Below the pieces are notes generated by a model. The model was not told where the DNA came from. It made no database searches and saw only the letters and a program-made list of their open reading frames with translations. A DNA stretch of 64,000 nucleotides from Euglena gracilis (lineage: Eukaryota; Euglenida; Euglenophyceae; Euglenales): contig CP154954.1 of NCBI GenBank assembly GCA_039621445.1, positions 8,496,634 to 8,560,633 of the forward strand. Direction: 5' to 3'. Positions 24,760 to 36,441 of this stretch are shown here, piece after piece; positions within the stretch are counted from its first letter, which is position 1; the number at the start of each line of letters is the position of its first letter. The position numbers were made by a program, and so were the translations under genes.

Positions 24760-27700
24760 GTAGCTCTGCATATATCTGGATTTTTTTTGGTCTGTTGCTG
24801 GAAACGTCTAGAAGGGGGTGGGCTTCACTTGGGGGGGGGGGTAGTGTATTTCTGGCTGGCCCATTTTCAACGCGCGGGACAACCGGTATGCCCCCAAGGA
24901 CCCCAACGTGCCCTTCGCTGTCATCTTCACCGACATCCAGTCCAGCACGGGGCTATGGGGCGAGGACCCTGCAGCAATGTCCCACACAGGCACTCCAAGT
25001 TTTTGTACTTGTGAAATGAATCTGTTTTTTTCTCCAGAGATCTTCGGAACTCTACACACGCCACAAAAACCAATCAGCAATGAGAACGTTCACATCCCTT
25101 GAAGAGTGTGTCCACAGTGAGTGCATTTTTCCTTCTTGGGCTTGAAGATCAGGGCTTTGATGCTTTGATGCTGCTAAATGCAGATTCAGAACTGTGTTTC
25201 TTGATTTTTTTTTAGAACGTTCAGGTGGCCAAAAGGACAGTGCCTCCTTCCCTTTTGAGAGTTGTTACCCCCTTTGGCGGTTTCCGCAGCCATCCACAGA
25301 GGATCTGTGCACCATACCCAGTACCCCAGTACCCTGGTACAGAACTGCTAACCACCTCCGAGTACTGGCTTAAACAACCCCCCCTTTTATTTAAACCATT
25401 CCATCATTTACTCTTCTTCTGTTTGCCCTGACCAGGCCTCTGACCCGGGATGAGTGCGGTACGCACCCGACCGCCTGGCATCGGTGTGTGCAGGCCCACC
25501 ACACCCTCATCCGCGACCTAATCAGTGAGCACTGCCTCTACGAGGTGAAGACAGCGGGTGTCCAGCACTGGATAGGGCAATGCAATCTTCCCAATAATGA
25601 TACACCTTTTTTGGGGGAAAACAAGGGGTGATACACAAAAAATCATCTGAAATGCTATATTTTCTTCTGTTATATGATGAAGAAAACCATTAAATTATGC
25701 CACAATTATTTGTATATAGCATACAGCAGCAACTTTTTATTTACGAAAAGTGGTCACCAGGTCCATCAATGGTTTTTGGGCACTGCCCAAGTGACTTTGA
25801 AGGGGGTTGGGGCCAAGAAGATCAGTCCACTGATTTTGCAGGGGGCAAAGTTATTTGGAGGGCTTTACCCATCCCCCAGGTCAAATTGTCAGTGGTCACC
25901 CCCAGGCGTCTTGCCCTGGGCATTTTATCACCCCCACCTATGGGGGCCGGAATGCCAAACACACCACGAAACACGCAGTTTTGGTGATTTCGTGATGGTC
26001 ACGGATTCTCCGTGGGTTCATCCTTTTTTTTGCATCAAATTGGGTTTCAAGTCGACTGGGAATATGTCTCCAAAGGTCTGCAGTGTCATGGTTAATTTTC
26101 CTCTGACCCGGGTGGGCAATTGGCGCCCCCTGTCATTTGCCCCCCCCCCCCCCCCCGCCAAATTTGTCACCCCCCCCCATTGTGCTGCCGTTTGTCGTGC
26201 AACCGGTTTTTTGGACCCGGTTCGTCGCACAACCGTTGCCGAGGGCTAAGAAAGGTCGCTGAACTGAACATCAACTGCAGCAGACATGCGGCGCCCCCAC
26301 TCCACACTGCCATCCCGGGCTGGGGCCGACTCGTTCATGGTGACCACCGTCTCTGCCCGAGCGGCGCTCGCCTTCGCCCTGGACCTGCAGCGGGCGCTGT
26401 ACGAGTACGACTGGGACTGGGACCGGTGCGACGAGTTCTACCAGAGGACGACGCTGGCGTTCGTCCCGGCGGAGGACGCCGCGGCGTTCGACGACTACCG
26501 AGCCCAGGCTGGTCTTGGGCTGGCGGGGAGGGAATGCGTGTTGCATGCAGTGCACGATGATATGATCGCAGTGTGTTGCACTGCACTGCATTACTGCATT
26601 GCATTGCATTGTAGCCAGTGCCGAAGTGAGCACCAGACATGCCAATGCTGTACAGTATATTGCAATGTATTGTACAACACAGTGCATGTGATGGTGTGAT
26701 GGTGTGATGGTGTGATGGTGTAATGTGGTATGGTGTGGTATGGGTGGTCTGATATGGCACATTGTGGGGTGGTGTGATATGTTGTGGTATGTTACATTGC
26801 CTTTTGCTACTGTGCTACGTTCGTTGCAGTATTTTATGACATTGTCCTGTTGTTTTTCTGGCAGCATAAAGCAGGGTTCCCGTTTATGTCCTTTTCATCA
26901 ACGGTTTGCCTGAAGGTAAAAGTTGGGATGGTCTACGAGTCCGAATCGGAATCAGGGCAGAGTATTCATCTCCTCGCTCTTCCCCCGCTTCTGGGTGTAA
27001 TTTCTCCTGCTGCGGCACCATGTTTCCAGTTTCCATCCATTTTGGATACTTTCTTCTGCTCATTCGGCTCAGTGACATAGATTCACACTACGCCCTGCAG
27101 ACCAATCCATTATGGGATGGGCGAGGTGGCATTTGACGAGGTGTCGAAGGGCTACGACTATTATGAGCAGAGAGCCACCCCAGTTCGACAAAGCTCCATT
27201 TTTTTCTAGTTCTCAATTTCACATGACCGTCTATGAAACCACCCCTTGTGCATAGGTTGTTGGCAGAGGTGCTGGAAAAGTATGCGTCAGAGGTTGCAAG
27301 ATTCGAAACATTTTCAAAATGGCTGTCCAGCATTGGATGGGCAGCCTATGATTGGGGGGGGGGGTAGAAAACAACCCCAGGTGGGGGCGCAAACCCAACA
27401 CGGACCCTCAAAACATCCGCTGCAAAGGAACGGCAAATAAACGCAGCTTGGACGTTCTGCCATATTGGGTTCGGGTTGGACAAATAAAACCAAATGCTGA
27501 CTCCCAAAATAATACCCAACTCCCCCTGAGTGATCTCGGGCCCCCCAAAGTTTTCCCACGCCAGGCCCCACTGTGCCATCAACATGGCCCATTCCCTCAC
27601 AAGAGGGGGGGGGGCGTCAAGCCACACACATGTAGCCTGGTGAAGCATGAAGATATTGCAAACAAGAGGATCACATATTGGTAATTTGTTCCCCTTCTTG

Positions 27701-30700
27701 CTCTCACATACAACGTGGACAGCGTCATCCAGGGGGGAAATATGCAACTTGCATAATTTGCATTTTTTTTTTTTGCATAATCAGGTTTTCCTGAAATTTG
27801 CATTTTTTTTTGCATTTTTTTGCATTTTTTTTGCATAAAATATTTTGCCCTGGAAAAAAAATTTGTAGTTGGTTGCCGTATGTTTGGATTTTTTTTGCAT
27901 TTTTTTGCATTTTTTTCCATAAAACATTTTGCCCTGGAATTTTTTTGATTTTAGGCAGCAAAGCTCTGTTATATTCCTGCTTTTTCTCAGGGGTTTGATG
28001 CAAGTTGCATTTTTTTTTGCATTTTTCTGCATTTTTCTGCATTTTTTTTTGCATTTTTTTGACTTGCATAATTTGAAGGGCCAAGTTGCATCCCCCCCCC
28101 CCTGCGTCATCTGCAAAAAAAAAAACAAACGGCGGAAGCTGAATTGTGATGATTCCAGATCTTGTCCCATAACCCCGACCCACTACAGTGAAAAGTATTC
28201 AAAAAAGAGGGAGAGGGTGAGTGAGGGTCAGTGGGAGGGAAGGGGGGTCTGGGGGGGACACAGCCCCCCACCCCCTTAGTTGCACTAAGGCTTCTTGTCT
28301 GATTATGGCCGGCGCTAACTTCGCTTCTGGCCAAGTTTGCTGTGTGGTGAGTGGCCAGGTACCCCTTACACCAGTGCTTCTTTGTTGCTCCGCCTGGCCG
28401 GGTGAGCAACTCTGGTGTAATTCCAGCGCTGTAGGGACATGCACTCACCTTGTGTGGTTGGTGTGGTTCCCGTGGGTGGGTCTACACCCTTGCCCCCCCC
28501 CCCCCGGTGGAGGTGGTGGTGCCGATGGCCACCCGAGGCCGGTTCAGGAGGGGGGTCCACCCCCCCTCCTGGGCCGGGGGGGGGGGGGATCCGACCCCCC
28601 CGCCTGCCTGTGTGCCGAGCCCTTCCCAATGCAGGGGTGGCTTGCCCTGGCCCCGGCCCTGTGGTAAACGCCGCGGCCCGCATCGAGGCACTCGGCCACG
28701 GGGGGCAGATCGTCATCAGCGAGGCCCTGCTTCGGGCCCTGCCGGCCCCCCTGGACCCCAGCCAGGCGGCTCTGCCTCCGACTGTGGTGGCAGCAGGACA
28801 GCAGGGCATCGCTATCGAGCACCTGCCACTCCTGTCCACCTCCCCAGGAAACTGTCTTCCGACCTTGCTGACCTGCCCTCATAGAGTTTGCCTCCGACCT
28901 CTGCACGTGCTTGGCCTTGTTGTTTGGGCCCCATTCTTTACGCTTGAGATGTCCAGGACGGATGGGTGGACAGTTAAGCATTGATATCCCACACCAATTT
29001 GCTGGTTTCTGATCACAAATATGTGAAAAAAATCACGGTTCGGTAATGTTCTTTTGACCGCGGGGTCAAAAAATGTCAGTTTTTCCCCCCTTTGATCGGG
29101 GAACCATCCTCCATCCCTGTACTCGCTGACCTGTCCTCATGCTGACTTCTGTGGAAACAGTTTCCCGGGGGGTGGTAGATTGCGTGCTGTCAACTCCCAC
29201 GTTGTTTCCAGCAATAAGAAAGCAGACTGTGGCCAGCCTGTCCCCAGCGTGGGCGTCACCGTACCGCTTGGCGTGTTCCCGCTGCGTGGGGTGGCCGACC
29301 CCCCAAAGCTGTTGGAGGTCAAGCCGACGTGCCTGTTGGGCCGTCGCTTTCCCCCGCTGCGGGTGGAGCGGGCCAATGTGGGGTCAAAGATGGAACCCAG
29401 GGCCTCGTCAGAAGCCCCGGTGGTGGATGCCTGGTGTCGCAGCTGGTGGAAGCGTGCAGCAATTTTTTTGGAAAAAATTGTGACATTGATCCAAAATGGC
29501 ATTTATGAGCAGCCTGCCATTTGTCTCTGGTCTTAGATAATCAGCCAAACCAGAGCTGAAGGCACCCCAGGCAGCTGGAGACTGACAGTTTCCCAGTCTT
29601 GACCCTGCGCAGGCTAATTCGTTGGGCTTTGATCCAAACAGGTCAATTGTTTTCGGGAGCTTCGAAGATTTCCAAATGGATCTGATGTTTTTCCAGGGAC
29701 ATAGGTATCTGTAACCGAATCCATGCAAGTTAGAAAGAAGTTCTCAAGGATGAGAATTTTTCTGTGTGGTGGAACTCATCGGGCTCATGTGGTTCGACCC
29801 ATTTTGGGGGTTAGGTGCACACAGGCACCTAAAAATAAGCCAGCCTGGTGCTTCATAACCCCCCCCCCCAATACGACTGGATCCAATTTTTGGGTCTGTT
29901 GCTGGAAACCTCCAGGAAAGGGGAAGTCTTTTGGGGGGGGGTCTCGTTTTTGGGTTTTTTTTGACCGACCCAGGCCCAAAAACCCAGAACCCCCCCCCCA
30001 AATTGATATTCCATCATTTTCCTGACTGAAATTGGGGTCTTTGGTAATCCTTCGGGAAAAGTTTCACCGTCACGAGAGGTTTTAAATTTTGGGGCCTTTT
30101 ATTTGGATTTTTGATTGGTCGGCCTACGTGGGGGTCTTGCTTTATGGAGGACCTTATTTTGGGGGGTTTGGCACCCAAAGCTGCATCAGACACTTTCCAC
30201 GGAGAGGACAGGTTGCGGGCATGGACCTTGGGGGGGGTTCCCGGCTTTCCTCTCCAACATAGTCCAGGAAGGGAAAGAGGAACCCCACGTCTGGTTGCGA
30301 CCCCCAAAGGGCGACCACGCCCTGCCCAGAATCCCGACGATCGATGAGCTGCTCAGCGACAAGGCGGACTCCGATAACGGCCAGGTCAGCCCCGGCTCTG
30401 CCGGCTGTCCTCGGGCCCGCCCAGCCTGTGAAAGGGACAGGGTTGTTTGGATAAATTGTAATACCTGACCGATTTTCAGGAGCAGGCAGCCCATGACTGA
30501 GTCTACAGTGTCAATTGACAGCAACCCGCTCCTCAATTTTCTTCTTACCTTGGTGAGGATGAGCTCCGATAATGGTGAATGAACTATCATTTTCATGTCA
30601 CCATACTTTCATGTGGAAAACGCAAAGAATCTTCTCTACATACAGTTCTATATTGTGCATGGTTCCCTCAGAGGTCGGCAAACACCTTGGGCACCGGTCC

Positions 30701-33700
30701 CCATGGTTGCCCCTTGGTCCGCAAAGCGTCATACGGAAGCCACATTATGGATGCATCACTACATTCGGCCTTTTTGTTACGTCGAGTGAAGACCTTAAGC
30801 GCCAATGGCATGATGTGCCTGTGTTCCCCCCTTTCATATTGAGCCCGCGGTGGGTCTTTTGAAAAAAACTGAGTTTCAAAAATTTCGAAGCCGCCTTGCA
30901 GCATCACTCCAACCTCTCTCACAAGAGCAAATCAATCATTTGTCGTTTTCAATTGTGGCCAACAGACCAGCGCCTGTAAGGGATCCAATGCTGCGGGGTT
31001 GCTCTCCATTGCTAGTGTGGGGTGCTCATTTGACACGGGTGGGATGTCACGGGAGGTGGGTTCGTGGGAGGTGGGTGCCGCGGTCGGCCGCGGTCGGCCG
31101 CGGCCGGCCGTCAACCTACCAAAATGGGATTTTGGTGGGGCTGCGGCCGACCGCGGCCCTACCACAGCCAAATTTGGCTCTCAAAATTTTGAATTGGTGG
31201 GGCCGCGGCCGGCCGCGGCCCCACCATAAAAATATTTTGGTGGGGCCGCGACCGACCGCGGCCCCACCAAGCCAAAAGTTTGACAGCCGAATTTGGCTGT
31301 GCCCGGCCCGCCGCCCCACCTAAAATTTTTGTTGGTGCGCCCACGGTCGGCCGCGGCCCCACCAAGTGCATTTTTTTGGTAGGGCCGCGGTCGGCCGCGG
31401 CCCTACCAAAATGCATTTTCTGGTTGGGTCGCCATCTGCCACGGTCGGCCGCGGCCGGCCGCGGCCGACCGCGACCCCACCTCCCATGACTGTCCGAGCA
31501 CTGTTCAATATTTTTTCTTACGCAGGAATGCGCTCGTTCAAAAGTAATTTTATTTAAAAATATTCCCATACCGGGAGAATTTCTGAGGTTATTAGAAGGA
31601 ATAGGGTTAGGGTTAAGATTTCATCCCCAATGGTTGCAACCATCCCGCTCATCGTTGCTATATTTCCCTCTACAGGGTACACAGCGAACCCAAAGAGTCG
31701 CCCAACTAGGGTTAAAAACATGGGGGGGGCCCGGGCGAGGCGCCGAAGGCGCTGAGCGAGGGTCCCCCCATGTGTATTAACCCTAGTTGGGCGACTCTTT
31801 GGCTGTAGGGGGAAATTTTCCACGCGTTTTAAAAGAAACATTTTTTTTCTTATGCAGGAATGCACTCATTCAAAAGTATTTTTATTCCTGTTTGGTTGGC
31901 CTGAAAATTTCTCCGGCTCTCTGGTGTTACCAAATTATTGTTTCCCAGCATCCCGCCCCCTCCCCGTCAAGCCACACTCCCTTCCACATGGCAGTGGGCT
32001 CTGCTACTGTCTGCACTGCCCACAGGGAATACCTTTGATTTCTTGTTCGTGCATGCCATTCCTCTGCTCCAATATGTCCAATTACTGTTCCCACTGAGTC
32101 AGGCAGTTCACCTGAAAGTGCTGCTCGGACAGTCATGGGAGGTTGTGTCGCGGTCGGCCGCGGCCGACCGCGACCCAACCTTTCCTTTTTTCTGGGTGGG
32201 GTCGCGGCCGGCCGCGGCTGACCGCGGCCGGCCGCGACCCCACCGCATTCCATTGTGCTGCGGCGTGGGAGGGCCGCGGCCGGCCGCGGCCCTACCAAAA
32301 AAATTTTTTGGTGGGGCCGGGGCCGGCCGCCGCCCCACCATTTCTTTAAACTCCATCTTAAAATGTAACTGTGGTGGGGCCACGGCCGGCCGCGGCCCCA
32401 CCAATAAAAAATTTTGGTGGGACCGCGGTTGGCCGCAGCCCCACCTAAAAGAAGTTCTGGTGGGGCCGCGGTCGGCCGCGGCCGGCCGAGGCCCTACCAA
32501 CGGTCGCCCCACCTCCCGTGAATGACCACCCATGTGTCATTTGACACATCATTTGGCACATGTGTCAATGACCATGCCGTAGCCCAAGAAAATTTGTCCC
32601 ACCCCCCTGGGGGGTCCAGCCAGCCAGCAGCCTTCCAGCCTTTCCAGCCCCCCCCCCCCCTAAACGAGGATTTATTTATTTTTTTCCAGCTGCCCGAAGG
32701 GCGACTGGATGGCAACGGATTTTTCGCTTTCGGGGGTGCAAAAATGGGCCAAAAATGGTCAAACATGGGTAACATCGGGTGGAAAAGGGCTGGCCAGGAC
32801 AAATTTTGGGTAAAAAAATCAATCTTGGCAGTTTCTGGGGCATTGTTGCAGTTTCATTTTTTTGGTGCCCAGCTCCAGCCTGGGACCCCCAGGGGGGGGG
32901 GTCAGCCAGCCAGCCCAAATTTTCCAGCCTCTGAGCTGGACCCCCCCGGGGATCGTTAAAAAACACCCTGGCAGTGACACACCCTTCGGGACACAGGCTC
33001 ATTGCTTCAATGTCCTTGTAAGTAAGTAAGTCGGAAATCGGAGTGTTTTGGGAGAAGATTAGGGTTCTTGGAAGCTTTCGGAGTGATGGACACCTGCGAG
33101 TAACGAGCCCACAAGTTTAATATTTTTTTCCTGAAGCCTTCTGGATATAGGGTTTCGGGGGTTCCCATACAGACTGGGGAATTTGTCACCCGACGATTCA
33201 GCCAGCAGATGGAGGAGCAATTTGGGGGGAGAGGTGCAAATAGGGCAACCATTGCCTGGACCAGTCTACTGTTTAAGGGTTTGCAGCACCCCCCCTGGGG
33301 GGGGGCTGGATTGCAGCTGGTCCAGATTTGGCTACAGAAATCTTAGTGGACCCTTCCCCCCAGCGGGGCATCTGCTAGCAGGGCTAGCTAGTGGAATTTT
33401 TTTTTTTCAATGACCGGCGCGAAGCACCAACAATTTCTTTTGGACCCCAAAACTGGCCAAAAATGCCCATTTTTGGCCTTTTTTGACACAATTTTTTTGG
33501 GACAAAATCAGTCAAACCCCCCAAAAAACATCATTTCCACCCGGGCATGCAGCGCCGGAGGAATTTTTTTTTCCAGTCGGGGGACCCCCGGACCCCCCCA
33601 CCAGGGGAGGGGTGGTCTAGCTAGTCCTTTTTTCTAGTGTCCAGCAGAATAGCTCACCAGTGGACCCCCCCCCCCGGGGTCCTTAAGCAACAGCGTGGCC

Positions 33701-36397
33701 TGGACTGGCATTTGCTGCGGGGGACCAGTGGGGACAGGATCCAAATTCGTTCCAGATGAACACCCCGCATCTCATGGGTGGTGGGGGGGGTCCGACCACG
33801 CTTCCTGTACAGCCCCGCCCCTTTTTTGGGAGGCGGTTGCCCAAGGGCTGCGCCTGTCCGCAGCCGCGCCTGCAGTTTCCGTCGCCGTGGCACGGGGGAC
33901 AAGTTCGTGGACGTGGAGCCGTTGGCCCGCACCGCCCAGGACTTGGCCCAGAGCCACGCGATGGTCCGCAGCGGCGCGCTGCCGTGCGACGTGGTGGCCC
34001 GGCTGGGCGGCGGTGCCCGAAAACAAAAACTATCCAAACTGGAGAATGAAACGCCCTCCGAGTGCATAGCGAATAGTACAGGTTAGGCCATAATGTTATA
34101 TAGGTTATCATACAGTGTTGGTTCTGCAGTACAGCATAGTGCCAGCTCCCAACAGAATGGCGTTTGAACACACAAATGAAATAGACAGGATTTCCTGAAA
34201 CTTTATCCATCCTTGCTTCCACCACTGCCCGTTGCCAATATCTGCTCGTTTTGTACCACGTCATGGAGGACCTCGTGACCAGGCATTTGAAAGTCCCAAT
34301 TTGCATTTGTCGTCATTTAGAATTCTGGCTGGTGCATTCCCTTATTCTCCCTTAACCATCACCACTTATGACCTCCTGGACAGTAGTTCGTCAGCAGATA
34401 AATGGGTGTCGAATGCACAAAGATGGTGAATCGCATGTGTGCCTCAATATGAATCCAATGTATTTACAGTTGATTATCATGATATCATGTCTTGTTGTGC
34501 TATGCCAGCATAAATGGATGGAGTACATATTCATATTGCATGAACCTGAAAAAATAAATCATGTAATTATTTTGGAATACAACATTAGATAAATAGCACA
34601 AATGCAACTTTGTTGCAAATACACCTTTGTTGTATGTAATACAACATAAGAAAAAGAGTAAAGGTTATAGAATTTGAATAATGCACATAGTAGCAATTAA
34701 AAAAGCAATGAAAAAAGTGTTCACATGAGTACAGGTTCAGAGGATAGCTGGAAAACAAAAATTGGACCCTTACCAACATGAAAGTCTGATCTCTAAAAGA
34801 AACGAAAATTATTCAGATACCTAGGTGGCGGAAGGGCATAGGCAGAATTGGTGGAAGAAGAAATGGGCAGGATCTTTAAAATGTCTGAAAAGTATTTCAG
34901 CAGTTCCTTAGGAATGAAAAGGGGGAACCACTTCCACAAGAAACGACAAGAAAAAGTGCCTTGAAATCGAGGCAGCAACAGCTTACTCAGAGCTTGAAAT
35001 TTCGTAAAACGGAGAGGAAGAGGTTCCAATAATTATGGAAAAACAAAGAGATGTTTTGAGAAAATTTGTTTTGCAAATGAAAACAAAACATTGAGTACCC
35101 GAAAGTTTTCATGCCATTGCAAATTTTGTGACTCACAATAACTTAACATTACACGGCTGAATCCTTAAAATGTCTTTGAAAACTTTGGGTGGTTCCCTTG
35201 AAATCATCCAGATATATTTGAACGACATTTTGGCGAAAATTTATTCCGATAAAATGAGAATGCCAAAATGGCCCATAAATGATTTTTACCATAATAAAAA
35301 ACAGCACCTTTGACAGAATGGCAATAATAATTATTAAATTAATCACTAAGAATCCGAAAAATCAAATTCTTTGACTCATTTTTATATTTTTGAAGGACCT
35401 ATTCTTTGAGTCAATATTTTCACTACGGTTCCAGAAAACAGCTGAAAAAAAAAGGGACATACATGGACATTGGGACATATTTTCAGCAACCGACTCCAAA
35501 AATCACACATAAATTTTGGATTAAAGTTTGCGGGTTTAATGTTTGTGAAAATTTCACTTTCACAAAAAATCCCTTTTTGATAAGAAAAAATTTGATAAGA
35601 AATGAGGAAAAATTATTATGACCATGTGCTTCACAATGCCTCACTCACAAAAATGATCCTGGGGTTATTAAGTGAGCATTGGTTTTGTACAGGGGAGAGG
35701 AGGGGGGGTCCGACCAGTCCGGGGACCCCCTGGAACCGAATATTTTTCCTGCCGACTTTTTCAGATTTATGATTGTATCAACTGTTTTTTGTCAATTTGG
35801 TGAAACAGTCGGAGCCCCTCAAAGTCCTTTCTGGCGCTTTGTGCCAGTTTTTTTTTTTTAAACCCAGGGGGAGCCCCCCCCCTCTCACTTCATAATTATA
35901 CCCTGCTGGGTGTGCCCTCCCCCTCCTGTCAGTCTTCGGGTCTGTGCCACGTGCGCAGTCCGTGCCTGCCCCGGACGCCACTCGCCCCGCAGCAGTTTGC
36001 CGCCGTGACGAAGGCGCTGGCGAAGGGCTGGGGCGTGGCCCCACCGAAGACGAAGGCCGACCTCGGCGCCAGCGGCCTGTGGCTGATGCAGCGCCTGTCG
36101 GAGGCCAGGGTGGCCCTGCTCCGATTGTTGCCACAGAGCTTCTTTGCCTCAAATTGTGTGTGTGAATGTATGTGTGTGTATGTATGTGTGCATGTGTGCA
36201 TGCCTGTGTGCATGTATGTGTGTGTGTGTGTGTGCGTGTGCGTGCGTGCGTGCGTGTGTATGCATGCATATGTATGTGTATATGCATATGTGTGTATGCA
36301 TGCACATGTGTGGGTATGCATACACATGTGTGTGTGTGTGCATGCATATTTGTGTGTATGCATGCACATGTGTGCATGCATATGTGTGTATGCATGC

Positions 36398-36441
<44 letters not shown>

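Larger units (their letters stand above)
30379..33861 (+). other. Large nonconventional intron (3.48 kb) rich in elements
   Basis: Holds both GC-palindrome elements, the 31690-31802 hairpin, C-rich blocks at 32600-32970 and the 33265-33710 element. No exon is needed: phase 0 leaves 30378 and enters 33862. Confidence 0.6.

Noticed and set aside
25429-25482. GT-AG style acceptor before [14 protein letters not shown]
   Set aside because: It would add about 18 residues not found in the cyclase family and its phase does not fit; CTGGCATC|GG gives the exact family spacing.
28796-28850. Extension of the Asn/Arg exon to about 28850
   Set aside because: Text stays open and GC-rich, but ending there leaves a phase that creates a stop on joining to 29246; the GGACAG site fits phase and pairing better.
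31023-32533. Arg/Gly/Pro-rich open frames across the GC-palindrome elements
   Set aside because: Open on both strands because of palindromic GC repeats; no codon preference or splice context.
32560-32985. hAT-like MITE with TSD (T/G)CA(A/G)TGAC
   Set aside because: The right terminus looks like CAGGGTGTTTTTTAACG, but the left inverted repeat is unconvincing and the octamers differ at two positions; left unlisted.
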